This document shows, piece after piece, positions 17,062 through 25,659 of a stretch of 64,000 bases of DNA. Numbering within the stretch: position 1 is the stretch's first letter; the number at the start of each line of letters is the position of its first letter. Both the position numbers and the translations under genes were made by a program. Below the pieces are notes generated by a model. The model worked only from the letters and a program-made list of their open reading frames with translations. It was not told the origin of the DNA and searched no databases. The DNA comes from Catenovulum agarivorans YM01 (GTDB lineage: Bacteria; Pseudomonadota; Gammaproteobacteria; Enterobacterales; Alteromonadaceae): positions 118,499-182,498 of the forward strand of contig NZ_AJWM01000041.1 in assembly GCF_000281085.1 (NCBI RefSeq), in the 5' to 3' direction.

Positions 17062-19203
17062 ATGAATATTACACAACGAGCAGCTGTAGCTGCCGCGATT
17101 ACACTAGCTTTGGTTGGCTGTGGCAACGAAGAGCCTGTTATTACTTATACACCTGAAGTTTCAGGTGGCGAGCAAACTGAACTTGAAGATAATCGTTTAT
17201 TGGAACCTGTGATGCTTAACTACCTCAATTCTATCAAAGGTCAAAAAACGATTGTAGGTGTTCATAATAGAGAACCAAATAGTGATCCAGATAGATGGAC
17301 TGAAGAAGTTGCCAAAACCACAGGTGTTTGGCCGGGTTTATGGAGCGGCGATTTCTTATTTTCAGAAGACGATGTTGCTAATCGTTGGTCTATGATCTAC
17401 GAAGCCGAAAAGCGCTGGAAGCAAGGCATGTTGGTTAACATTATGATGCATGTTTGTCCTCCAACAACTGCTGAAACTTGTGGTTGGAATACAGCAGGCA
17501 TGCATTATGAGTTAACTGAACAACAATGGTCTGATTTATTAACTGATGGTAGTGAGTTAAACAATACCTGGAAAGCTCGTTTAGACAACATGGCTTTTTA
17601 TTTAGATTACCTTAATAAAAAGGGCGTTCGTGTGATGTTTCGTCCTTTCCATGAAATGAATCAAACTATTTTTTGGTGGTCGTCCAAGACAGCTGGTAAA
17701 CAAGCATATACTGCTGAACTGTATCGGTTAACGCATGATTATTTGGTTAATGACAAAGATCTAACTAACTTAACTTTTGTTTGGAATGTTCAAGATTTTG
17801 CAACATTAGCTGATGACTTAAACACATATGATCCTGGTTCGGAATATTGGGATATTTTATCGCTGGACATGTATGGCACTGACGGCAAGGGATTTACCCA
17901 AGAAAAGTATGATGCATTAGTTGCAAAGGCTGGAAATAAGCCTATTGCATTAGGTGAGGTGCAAACACTTCCATCTCCAGAGCTTTTGTTAGAGCAGCCG
18001 TTATGGACTTTTGTGATGAGTTGGGCTGAGTTAACTTTTGAACATAATTCTAAAGCCAACATTCGCGAGCTATATAACGCAGATAATGTCGTTAAATTAG
18101 ATGATATGCCAGGGTGGACAAATGGAAATAAGGTAGTATACGAAGTTCCATCGTCTGGTGCACAAACTGTTGAGCCTTTGGTTATTTTTAATGAAGAGCT
18201 AACTAATTGGCAGTTACCTTCTACCAACGCCAATATCACCGAGGCTGTTGTAGCTGAAGATGAAACTTATGGCAATGTTGTTGAGCATACTTATGTTGGT
18301 ATTGAAACTGTTAGTGAGTTTCGTTCAGACACTGCTGTTGATTTATCTGCATATGTTGGCGGAACACTTGAATTTGATCTGAAAGTCGTAAACGAACCAG
18401 CAGCAATAAACGGCAATTGGTTTATGAAAATTGACTGTGGCTGGCCGTGTGGTACTGGCGACGTTCCGTTAACTGCTAGTGTTGAAGGTGTCGCGCCTAC
18501 TGTTGGCCAGTGGCAACACTATACGTTTAATATTGATGATTTAGTTGCGTTAGAAAATAACGGTAATCCACTACAAATTGATTCAGTTTCGTCTCCTTTG
18601 GTTATATTTCCTGAATGGGGTGCAAACCAAAAAGATACTGTGTTTAGAATCGATAATATTATTGTGAACCCTGCACCTGCTGCTCCTATCGCTGATACGA
18701 TAGTTTTTGCGGATGAAATAACTGATTGGAAGTTGCCTGATAAATCAGTCGCTGCTATCACTGAAACTGTCGTTGATGCTGAGGATGCGCATTATGGCAA
18801 AGTTATTCAACATGAATATATAGGCGTTGAAGTGGTCAGTGAGTTCAGTTCTGCATCACCTTTGGATTTTAGCCCTTATGCTGGTGGAACTTTATCGTTT
18901 GATCTATTAGTTGTTGCCGAGCCAGATGGTATTGATGGCAACTGGTTTATGAAAATGGATTGTGGTTGGCCATGTGGTACAGGTGATGTTCGCTTAGATG
19001 CGAGTGTGGAAGGCGTTATGCCATCGGTCGGTATTTGGCAGCATTATACTTTTAAAATCGATGATTTACTTGCGCTAGATAACAACGGCAGTCCGTTGCA
19101 GTTAGACTCAGTCAATTCACCTCTGGTTATTTTCCCTCAATGGGGAGCAAACCAAAAAGGTGCAGTTTTTCAGATAGATAATATCGTGTTATCTAAGGAT
19201 TAA
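17062..19203 (+). CDS. GH26 beta-mannanase lipoprotein with two tandem C-terminal binding domains
   Basis: 713 residues; lipobox LALVGC at Cys20. GH26 barrel at ~45-360, with acid/base Glu198 in FRPFHEMN and nucleophile Glu299 in IALGEVQT. Two ~165-residue repeats follow (about 374-541 and 546-711). Each contains NGNWFMK, CGWPCGTGDV, QWQHYTF or IWQHYTF, SPLVIFP and WGANQK. They resemble the galactose-binding-like C-terminal domain of ExoP-type enzymes, so sugar binding is likely (inference). Role: cleave beta-1,4-mannan at the cell surface or in the periplasm. An operator lies upstream and a second GH26 gene follows after 97 bases. Confidence 0.9.
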   Translation: MNITQRAAVAAAITLALVGCGNEEPVITYTPEVSGGEQTELEDNRLLEPVMLNYLNSIKGQKTIVGVHNREPNSDPDRWTEEVAKTTGVWPGLWSGDFLFSEDDVANRWSMIYEAEKRWKQGMLVNIMMHVCPPTTAETCGWNTAGMHYELTEQQWSDLLTDGSELNNTWKARLDNMAFYLDYLNKKGVRVMFRPFHEMNQTIFWWSSKTAGKQAYTAELYRLTHDYLVNDKDLTNLTFVWNVQDFATLADDLNTYDPGSEYWDILSLDMYGTDGKGFTQEKYDALVAKAGNKPIALGEVQTLPSPELLLEQPLWTFVMSWAELTFEHNSKANIRELYNADNVVKLDDMPGWTNGNKVVYEVPSSGAQTVEPLVIFNEELTNWQLPSTNANITEAVVAEDETYGNVVEHTYVGIETVSEFRSDTAVDLSAYVGGTLEFDLKVVNEPAAINGNWFMKIDCGWPCGTGDVPLTASVEGVAPTVGQWQHYTFNIDDLVALENNGNPLQIDSVSSPLVIFPEWGANQKDTVFRIDNIIVNPAPAAPIADTIVFADEITDWKLPDKSVAAITETVVDAEDAHYGKVIQHEYIGVEVVSEFSSASPLDFSPYAGGTLSFDLLVVAEPDGIDGNWFMKMDCGWPCGTGDVRLDASVEGVMPSVGIWQHYTFKIDDLLALDNNGSPLQLDSVNSPLVIFPQWGANQKGAVFQIDNIVLSKD
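18181..19194 (+). repeat. Internal tandem domain duplication in the GH26 lipoprotein gene
   Basis: The two copies begin near 18181 and 18700. They are closely similar in protein but differ at many codons, so the duplication is not very recent. Confidence 0.85.
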
Positions 19204-19223
19204 AACTATTAGCTAGTTATTCA

Positions 19224-19237
19224 CTCTACCGGTTACA
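19224..19237. promoter_or_regulatory. LacI-type operator, first of a pair
   Basis: CTCTACCGGTTACA keeps ACCGGT and a perfect right half-site. It is the first of two sites in the gap between the two GH26 genes; the second is centred 37 bases downstream. Confidence 0.65.
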
Positions 19238-19260
19238 TACAATTGCACACAATCAATTTA

Positions 19261-19274
19261 TGTAACCGGTATTT
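19261..19274. promoter_or_regulatory. LacI-type operator, second of a pair
   Basis: TGTAACCGGTATTT has a perfect left half-site and core. It ends 26 bases before the second GH26 start. Confidence 0.7.
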
Positions 19275-19300
19275 CACTCAACCTATAAAAAGGTACACTT

Positions 19301-20716
19301 ATGCACTACACAAAAACTAGACTTACTAACTTTTCTAAGTTTGTTCAAGCTGGACTTGTTTCAAGCGCGCTGATTATGTCGGCGAGCAGTTATGCGTTGG
19401 AAACTTTAGATTTTTTATATTCTATTAAAGGTTCTAAAACAATTGGTGCCATGCACAATAGGCAACCCAATTCAGATCCTAACAAATATAGCCGAGATTT
19501 AAATGCGGTTACCGGTCAATGGCCTGGTATGTATAGTACAGATTTTCAGTTTGAGCCGAATGAGATAGCACATCGTCAAACGATCACAAATCAAGTGATA
19601 AACGAGTGGAATAACGGTGCAATGATCCATTTAATGTGGCACGCCTGTAATCCTGCCAAACAATCACCTTGTCAGTGGGACTCAAACGGTGTTTTGAGTA
19701 CTATGTCTGATTGGGAGTGGAATCAATTAATCACAGATGGAACAGCAATAAATAGTAACTGGAAATCAATGATGGACGATGTTGCTTATTATATTCAGCA
19801 AATGAAAGATGCTGGTGTAGAGGTGTTGTTCCGACCATTACATGAAATGAACCAAGGTATGTTTTGGTGGGGGGGGCGACCTGGCTCAAATGGTTCTGCT
19901 CGCTTATACCAAATTACTCGCGATTATTTATTAAACCAAAAAGGTTTAACCAACATTGTTTGGTTATGGAATGTTCAAGATTTCAGTAGTATGGCAAATG
20001 ACTTGAATAGCTATGACCCTGGGTATAACAATTGGGATGTGCTAACTATGGATATGTATTGGAGTGATGGGCAAGGTTACACGACAGCAAAATATAATGC
20101 CATTTTAAATAAAGCTGCAGGTAAACCAATAGGGATTAGTGAATGTGATGATATTCCAATGCCTGCTTTACTTAACCAGCAATCACAATGGACATTTTTC
20201 ATGCCTTGGTCTGAGTTGACTTTTCAGCATAACTCCAATAGTAAGATCCAAGAGGTATATTGGTCAGACCGTGTTTTAGTGTTGAACGAAATGCCAGGAT
20301 GGTTGGGCTATCAATTTCCGCAAAACCCACCACAACAAGCTACTTATATCCAAGCCGAAAACTATTCGAATATGAGTGGGGTTGTTGTTGGTTCAACAAC
20401 AGACACTTCTGGCGGTTATAGTGTCGGTTCTATTGATACATGGGATTGGATGACCTACAACAATGTACAAATTAGCCAAAGTGGCAATTATGTTTTTGGC
20501 TTTAGAGTTGCCAGCCCTAATGGTGGTCAATTGCAGTTAGAGCAAGCCGGAGGTGGCAGTGTACTTGCAACTGTTAATGTACCCGCAACAGGTGGATGGC
20601 AGACTTGGTCAACTGTTTATACTACTGTGTATTTAACGGCTGGAACGCACAATTTAGGCATTAAGGCTAATGCAGGTGGTTGGAACTTCAATTGGTTCTC
20701 TGTTTCTCCACAGTAA
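19301..20716 (+). CDS. Secreted GH26 beta-mannanase with C-terminal CBM6
   Basis: 471 residues with a signal peptide (cleaved near SSYALE). GH26 barrel at ~35-335, with acid/base Glu182 in FRPLHEMNQ and nucleophile Glu281 in IGISECDD. A CBM6-like module occupies ~348-471, opening YIQAENYSNMSG, with the usual YxVG-type and IDTWDWMTYNNV segments and the final FNWFSV. The catalytic domain is clearly paralogous to that of the preceding GH26 lipoprotein, so one arose by duplication and acquired different accessory modules. One is membrane anchored and one soluble, which suggests a division between surface and released activity (inference). A double operator lies upstream. Confidence 0.9.
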   Translation: MHYTKTRLTNFSKFVQAGLVSSALIMSASSYALETLDFLYSIKGSKTIGAMHNRQPNSDPNKYSRDLNAVTGQWPGMYSTDFQFEPNEIAHRQTITNQVINEWNNGAMIHLMWHACNPAKQSPCQWDSNGVLSTMSDWEWNQLITDGTAINSNWKSMMDDVAYYIQQMKDAGVEVLFRPLHEMNQGMFWWGGRPGSNGSARLYQITRDYLLNQKGLTNIVWLWNVQDFSSMANDLNSYDPGYNNWDVLTMDMYWSDGQGYTTAKYNAILNKAAGKPIGISECDDIPMPALLNQQSQWTFFMPWSELTFQHNSNSKIQEVYWSDRVLVLNEMPGWLGYQFPQNPPQQATYIQAENYSNMSGVVVGSTTDTSGGYSVGSIDTWDWMTYNNVQISQSGNYVFGFRVASPNGGQLQLEQAGGGSVLATVNVPATGGWQTWSTVYTTVYLTAGTHNLGIKANAGGWNFNWFSVSPQ

Positions 20717-20753
20717 ACCAAGCGTAAAAATAAGAAAATATTTATTCATTTCC

Positions 20754-20778
20754 AAGCTCACTTTTTAGTGGGCTTTTT
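20754..20778 (+). terminator. Terminator after GH26-CBM6
   Basis: AAGCTCACT pairs with AGTGGGCTT (one G-T pair) around a short T loop and is followed by further T residues, about 40 bases after the stop. Confidence 0.8.
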
Positions 20779-20859
20779 TATCACTAATGTTGGGCTAGCT
20801 TTTTACTCTTATGTTAATTCATAATTCGATTTAGTTTTTGAAAAGATGATGAACTTTAG

Positions 20860-20949
20860 TTTTTCCAAGACAAACTTGGTATTCAAGCAATGAAATTTAT
20901 TGATGATGGTGACATAGAAATTTGGGTAAAAGCATTAGACGGTGGTTAA
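20860..20949 (+). pseudogene. Remnant of a GH27 alpha-galactosidase (C-terminal fragment)
   Basis: A 29-codon stretch reads FFQDKLGIQ, AMKFIDDGD, IEIWVKALDGG and then a stop. It matches the conserved segment that joins the barrel to the C-terminal beta domain of GH27 alpha-galactosidases (pattern N-Q-D-x-L-G-x-Q, then D-G-D-x-E-x-W-x-K-x-L). In-frame stops lie just upstream at 20857 and 20839, and nothing of the barrel or the rest of the C-terminal domain was found around it. The likely reading is a decayed gene for an enzyme that would remove galactose side chains from galactomannan. Short length limits certainty. Confidence 0.55.
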
Positions 20950-20960
20950 ATAACAAAAAG

Positions 20961-20995
20961 GGTTTAAACGTGGTCAAGCAGGCCACGTTTAAACC
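20961..20995 (-). terminator. 13-base-pair inverted repeat, likely terminator for the minus-strand binding protein
   Basis: GGTTTAAACGTGG pairs perfectly with CCACGTTTAAACC around a nine-base loop. On the minus strand it is followed by CTTTTTG, so it can stop transcription of the gene at 21121-22224, about 126 bases past its stop. The arms contain GTTTAAAC, itself a palindrome. Confidence 0.6.
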
Positions 20996-21120
20996 AAACA
21001 ACGACACACAATGATAGTCAAAAAGACTATTTTGTTAGTCTATGTGACTATTTGGCTGTTTGCAATAAATTTATGGTTGGCAGTGGATACGCATCTACCT
21101 CGATTTTTTATTTTGAAACT

Positions 21121-22224
21121 TTAAGGTTGTGTTTGGACTAGCTTTTGCTCATCAATGCACTGATAAAATGCTTCATCAAGCCCAAGTGTTAAATCAAAAT
21201 TATGCTGTTTAACCGCCTGGTTTAGATGTCGGGAGTATTTTCGGAAATTAAAACAAGGCCAGACGCTTGAATCTTTAATTACACCAAATCTATGTATATT
21301 TTCTTGTGTTATCGCGTGGTAGGCTAGAGGTAACTGTTTACGCACGTTTGTTATATCAACTGTGTGAGCGTGATCATATGCAAGAATAATAGCCCACGCG
21401 GCTTCAAAAATATGCCCTCCGATACTGACAGCGTAAGTATTAGATTCAATGCCAGAAATCGCTTCTGATTCCCAATCTATTCCCCCTACAATCAAGTTTG
21501 AATGCAGATTGGTTTCACCTGATATCTTGCTTATATTCAGCGATAGCTGGTCTGATGCTGCCCAAACTATGTTTGTGTCTGGATATCGTAAAATGGCTTT
21601 TAAGAATTTTTGACCCGCCAGCTCTGGGTTCCACATAGTATGCAATACTTGTTCTAATTGAGCATTCTCTTGCTTGGAAATTATAGAAAGGCCCATGGCT
21701 CGCTTAGAAGATATCGAAGAATAGTCGCCATTGAATGCGAGTATGCTTGCAGGTCGAGAACTTGTTTTTTCATGGACTGCCAGTAGCTCCTTGGTTAACA
21801 AAGCCCCGGCTTGAACGTCATCATAGTATATTTCCCCTATCCACAATGGGTATGTATGAGCTGGGTCTCCAAGAGTGTTCAATTCATCGTTTGAAATCGC
21901 CCTTTCGAGAGTGATAAAAGGTGTTTTTAGTTGGCTTAGTACTTCAAACGAACTAATTGCATTTCCAGCGTGTGGAAAAAAAATTACATAATCATATTTA
22001 TCAGTTAAATTTTCTAGCTGAAACTGATTGCTGAATCGATTGCCTCCGCCGTATGTTACTTCAAGGTCGACACCTAGTTGTTTGGCTGCAGTAACAGCAA
22101 TTATTGTGGTGACATCCCAAAAATTTCTTCCAGGTTTGTCTGGGTTGATGAACAAAATTTTTGTCGCGTAACTTGGCCATGAGACAAGAATAATTAATAA
22201 ATAACTCAAAATATGTTTGGTCAT
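21121..22224 (-). CDS. Orphan periplasmic sugar-binding protein (ribose/LuxP-like fold), paralogue of 3476-4540
   Basis: About 367 residues from the ATG at 22224, which gives a clean signal peptide (MTKHILSYLLIILVSWPSYA); an upstream ATG at 22263 would add 13 unlikely residues. Blocks shared with the 3476 product in the same order are FWDVTTIIAVTAAKQLGV, VWAASDQLSLNISKI and IGGHIFEAAWAIILAYDHAH. No permease or ATPase is near. It lies at the border of the mannan and glucuronoxylan loci, with no ACCGGT operator in front, so its regulation may differ from its paralogue. Sensing rather than transport is the likelier role (inference). Confidence 0.73.
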   Translation of the reverse strand: MTKHILSYLLIILVSWPSYATKILFINPDKPGRNFWDVTTIIAVTAAKQLGVDLEVTYGGGNRFSNQFQLENLTDKYDYVIFFPHAGNAISSFEVLSQLKTPFITLERAISNDELNTLGDPAHTYPLWIGEIYYDDVQAGALLTKELLAVHEKTSSRPASILAFNGDYSSISSKRAMGLSIISKQENAQLEQVLHTMWNPELAGQKFLKAILRYPDTNIVWAASDQLSLNISKISGETNLHSNLIVGGIDWESEAISGIESNTYAVSIGGHIFEAAWAIILAYDHAHTVDITNVRKQLPLAYHAITQENIHRFGVIKDSSVWPCFNFRKYSRHLNQAVKQHNFDLTLGLDEAFYQCIDEQKLVQTQP

Positions 22225-22432
22225 CACACAATCAAAACCACAATGCACAGATAAGATTAACATTAGACCAAGAGATCCTAGTTAGCGAGCAAGAGTTCAA
22301 CTATCCACTAGGTGATCTTCTAGATATATTGTGGCGATTACAGATTGGTTGTTTAAATCATCTGAACGATTAACGCGAATTTGTTGTGTGTTTAAACGTG
22401 TTTGGCTAAATTGGCGAACACATGATTGCTAA
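22225..22432. other. Short intergenic gap, nothing recognised
   Basis: Separates two minus-strand genes. No hairpin terminator, operator or coding remnant was recognised here; it must hold the promoter of the binding-protein gene. Confidence 0.4.
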
Positions 22433-23164
22433 TTAATACTCGAAGTTGAAACCGAAGTCTTTCAATTTCTCATAAACATTGATGTCAAATCTAAATAAAG
22501 CCGCTGCTCTATGCGCGACATCTTGCTGCTTTTCTTTGCAGTTTATCAGAAGATTCATTTTCTGAATTTTCCGACGAAAGTTAGGTTTGTCCAATTTGGT
22601 GTCTAAAATGGCTTCATATATTTCTTGTAACTGAAATAAGGTGAATTTTTCCGGCAATAAACTAAATCCTATAGGCTCGTGACGAACTTTGTACTTGAGG
22701 TGGGCGAGCGAAGCCACAATGATTTCTTTATGGTCAAATATTAAATCGGGTAACTTTTTAACATCAAACCACGCAACTTCATGAGTATTATCGCCATGAA
22801 CAATATTCACCTCATCTTTACGTACAAAGGCATAATACGCGACAGTTATAATTCTGTGATAAGGGTATCGTTTGACATTACCGAATGTTGCGAGCTGATC
22901 CAAATGAAAGTTTTTTACTCCAGTTGCTTGAGTAACGACTCTATGGGCGGCACTGTCTAAATCTTCGTCAAACTTGACCCAATGGCCGATTAATCCCCAT
23001 TTATTTGCTGCAGCACCTTGTTTGTATTTAGCCAGCAACACTTTTAATTTACCTTCATCCATAGCGTAAATTAAATTGTCTACCGACAGGTTTTTCATAT
23101 AGTCGTCTGTCAAAGGCTCTTCTTGATCGACTTGAGTGATAAAAAGTTGTGTGTTGTTATGCAT
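22433..23164 (-). CDS. Nudix-domain transcriptional regulator (NrtR/AraR-like)
   Basis: 243 residues. The N-terminal ~150 residues have the Nudix fold (SVDNLIYAMDEGKLKVLLAK opening strand, KWGLIGHWVKFDEDL loop). The catalytic Nudix box is lost: where GxxxxxExxxxxxxREUxEExGU is expected the sequence reads GHWVKFDEDLDSAAHRVV and then TQATGV, without the REUxEE cluster. The C-terminal ~90 residues look like a winged helix (FTLFQLQEIYEAILDTKLDKPNFRRKI). This arrangement is that of Nudix-derived repressors such as NrtR and the Bacteroides AraR. It diverges from the GH43-TRAP-mannonate dehydratase operon, which is its likely target (inference). The effector may be a pentose or uronate derivative. 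Confidence 0.82.
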   Translation of the reverse strand: MHNNTQLFITQVDQEEPLTDDYMKNLSVDNLIYAMDEGKLKVLLAKYKQGAAANKWGLIGHWVKFDEDLDSAAHRVVTQATGVKNFHLDQLATFGNVKRYPYHRIITVAYYAFVRKDEVNIVHGDNTHEVAWFDVKKLPDLIFDHKEIIVASLAHLKYKVRHEPIGFSLLPEKFTLFQLQEIYEAILDTKLDKPNFRRKIQKMNLLINCKEKQQDVAHRAAALFRFDINVYEKLKDFGFNFEY

Positions 23165-23570
23165 TCTATTTCAGATCTTTAGCTTAATTCATAAATGACT
23201 ATTTTAGGAGTAAAGTGGTCAGTACGCAATATAACTTAATTTATATAGAACATTTATAATGGCTTATTCATAATAATTATTTTCCAATCATATTGAGTGG
23301 AATAACCTTAAAGTGCATTTAAATCAATGTTTTAATCTGGATTCGGCAAGCTGCCTAGTTGGTGTTTTGTTACAATTTATTTAATCTTTGGAAGGTTATT
23401 TTAAATAAAAAAATAATAGTGAGGCAAAATTTTCATTTTTAAATTTGCTAATCTCCGCCAAAACATCCTTATTGTTGTGTTGACTATTTATAATTTGTTT
23501 CTATAATGTTCGAAAGATTGAATATACGCATGTTAGATAGTGCGTCAGCAAATTAGGTATTGGGTTAAAG
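23165..23570. promoter_or_regulatory. Divergent promoter region with a sigma-70 type promoter
   Basis: This 406-base AT-rich gap serves both the Nudix regulator and the GH43-TRAP operon. TTGACT at 23480-23485 and TATAAT at 23502-23507 with a 16-base spacer form a good promoter for the plus-strand operon, with transcription expected to begin near 23514. No clear operator palindrome was recognised and no ACCGGT site is present. No coding sequence is seen. Confidence 0.6.
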
Positions 23571-24617
23571 ATGTTAAAAGAGAAGTTAAATTTAATTAGT
23601 GATGCTGAACGTGTACAAAAGCAAGATATGCAAAAAGCAGCTAGCCTAACCTCAATAGCAGAGCCGTTAGTTACGCACATGTACACAGCTGATCCGTCTG
23701 CGCACGTATTTAATGGCAAAATTTATATTTATCCATCACATGACATAGAAACGGACTCGCCGGTTAATGACAATGGTGACCAATATGCTATGCGTGATTA
23801 CCACGTTTTTTCTCTAGATTCAGAACTAAGTGAAGTAACAGACCATGGTTGTGTTTTAGACGTAGCGGATGTGGCTTGGGCGGAAAAACAAATGTGGGCA
23901 CCGGATGCCGCAGAAAAAAATGGCAAGTATTATTTGTATTTCCCTGCGCGTGATTATCAAGGTGTGTTTCGTTTAGGGGTTGCCAGTGCAGACCAGCCGT
24001 GTGGCCCATTTGTCGCCGAACAACAGCCTATGCAAGGCAGTTTTAGTATAGATCCGGCGGTATTTTGTGATGATGATGGCCAACACTACATTTATTTTGG
24101 AGGCATTTGGGGCGGACAATTACAACGTTGGGCAAGCGGTAAATATCAGGATAAAGACATCTATCCAGCTGACGATGCACCCGCTTTGTTACCAAAAGTC
24201 GCCAAGTTGTCTGATGATATGTTGGAATTTGCGCATCCTGCACAAGACATTCAAGTGATTGATGAAAATGGCGAACTGATATTGGCTGGTGATACTGACC
24301 GACGCTTTTTTGAAGGTCCTTGGTTGCATAAATACCAAGGCAAATATTACTTTTCCTATTCTACCGGCGATACCCACAAAATTGTTTATGCGACAGGCGA
24401 TTCACCGTATGGACCTTTCACCTATCAGGGCGTCATACTCGAACCTGTGTTAGGTTGGACGACTCACCACTCCATAGCCGAATACCAAGGGAAATGGTAC
24501 TTGTTTTATCACGATTGTACTTTGTCTGGCGGTCAAACTCATTTACGTTCTATGAAAATGACAGAGCTGACTTACGATAAACAAGGTAACATCAAGACGA
24601 TAAAACCCTATGTTTAA
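23571..24617 (+). CDS. Cytoplasmic GH43 beta-xylosidase/alpha-arabinofuranosidase
   Basis: 348 residues, no signal peptide. Five-bladed propeller of family GH43 with the three catalytic positions visible: Asp41 (TADPSAHVF, general base), Asp161 (FSIDPAVF, pKa modulator) and Glu248 (RRFFEGPW, general acid). The inverting mechanism is known for the family. It is a close paralogue of the lipoprotein GH43 at 30911-31957, with the same length and matching motifs. First gene of an operon with TRAP genes and mannonate dehydratase, so it probably trims imported xylo- or arabino-oligosaccharides in the cytoplasm. Exact specificity is not readable. Confidence 0.87.
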   Translation: MLKEKLNLISDAERVQKQDMQKAASLTSIAEPLVTHMYTADPSAHVFNGKIYIYPSHDIETDSPVNDNGDQYAMRDYHVFSLDSELSEVTDHGCVLDVADVAWAEKQMWAPDAAEKNGKYYLYFPARDYQGVFRLGVASADQPCGPFVAEQQPMQGSFSIDPAVFCDDDGQHYIYFGGIWGGQLQRWASGKYQDKDIYPADDAPALLPKVAKLSDDMLEFAHPAQDIQVIDENGELILAGDTDRRFFEGPWLHKYQGKYYFSYSTGDTHKIVYATGDSPYGPFTYQGVILEPVLGWTTHHSIAEYQGKWYLFYHDCTLSGGQTHLRSMKMTELTYDKQGNIKTIKPYV

Positions 24618-24660
24618 CCTGTTTATCCGCTCCAATAGTTGAGCCTTAGGTTGAACTGAT

Positions 24661-25659
24661 ATGAACAAGCGTTTTCGACTCTATTTGCTAAGTTGCTTAA
24701 CCGCTATTATGTGTTGGGCTGGGCAGGCTGCTGAGCAACTCAACGTTGTTACTTCACTAAGCCAGAGCGATCCTATGTATCATGGCTTGATAAAATTTAA
24801 ACAATTGGTTGAGCAAGCTTCAAATCAGTCAATAACTATCCAAATTTTTATTGGTTCACAACTTGGCAATGATAATGACATTCTAGAGCAAGCCATGGCC
24901 GGGGCGCCGATCGCTGTGCTGGTCGACGCTGGGCGCTTAGCTTTTTATCAACATGAGATTGGCGTGGTCGGTGCTCCTTATTTGTTGAATAATTTAGCTG
25001 AACTTTCGCTGTTAATAAATTCTCCTATTTTTGCCAACTGGTCAAAGCAGCTTGCAAAGGATTCAGGGTTAAAAATTTTAGCTTTCAATTGGTGGCAAGG
25101 ACAGCGGCATGTTTTGGCGAACAAAATTGTTCGCCAACCTGAAGATTTAGCCGGTATTCGTTTACGCACTATAGGTGCGCCTGTGTGGATTGAAACAATT
25201 CAAGCTATGGGGGCGACACCAACACCATTAGCTTGGGCAGAAGTATACAGTGGTTTGCAGCAGCAAGTGATTGATGGCGCGGAAGCACAGCACGCAGGCA
25301 CATATGGGGCAAGGCTTTATGAAGTTATCTCTTACATCAACAAAACCGCTCACATCAACTTAATATCAGGACTAGTGGCTAGCAATCACTGGTTCGAAAA
25401 ATTATCACTTCAACAGCAACAAATAATCTTAGATTCGGCACTGGTTGCTGGTAAGTTTGCGAGTGACTTAGTTGTAGAAAAAGAATCTGAAATTGAAGCT
25501 CAACTGATTGCTGAAGGTATAAAAATTATTACCCCTGACATCAGTGAATTTCGACGCGCGACTCAAGTTGTTTATCGAAATTTAGGTTATCAAAAGCTTC
25601 AGCAACAAATTCGCACCTATCTAAACCAGCAGGCTGTTGGGGTAAAAAATGTGGAATAA
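24661..25659 (+). CDS. TRAP transporter substrate-binding protein (DctP type), probable hexuronate binder
   Basis: 332 residues with a signal peptide (cleaved near AGQAAE). DctP fold with the characteristic segments SQLGNDNDILEQAMAG, LAGIRLRTIGAPVW (the arginine that salt-bridges a carboxylate ligand) and WAEVYSGLQQQVIDGAE. Periplasmic. Ligand is therefore an organic acid; glucuronate or a related uronate is inferred from the mannonate dehydratase in the same operon and the GH67 alpha-glucuronidase further on. Its last codons overlap the start of the small permease gene. Confidence 0.92.
   Translation: MNKRFRLYLLSCLTAIMCWAGQAAEQLNVVTSLSQSDPMYHGLIKFKQLVEQASNQSITIQIFIGSQLGNDNDILEQAMAGAPIAVLVDAGRLAFYQHEIGVVGAPYLLNNLAELSLLINSPIFANWSKQLAKDSGLKILAFNWWQGQRHVLANKIVRQPEDLAGIRLRTIGAPVWIETIQAMGATPTPLAWAEVYSGLQQQVIDGAEAQHAGTYGARLYEVISYINKTAHINLISGLVASNHWFEKLSLQQQQIILDSALVAGKFASDLVVEKESEIEAQLIAEGIKIITPDISEFRRATQVVYRNLGYQKLQQQIRTYLNQQAVGVKNVE

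Noticed and set aside
20881..20949. Treating the ATG at 20890 as a real 19-codon small gene
   Set aside because: Its sequence continues upstream of the ATG with GH27 similarity and there is no ribosome-binding site, so it reads as a gene remnant.
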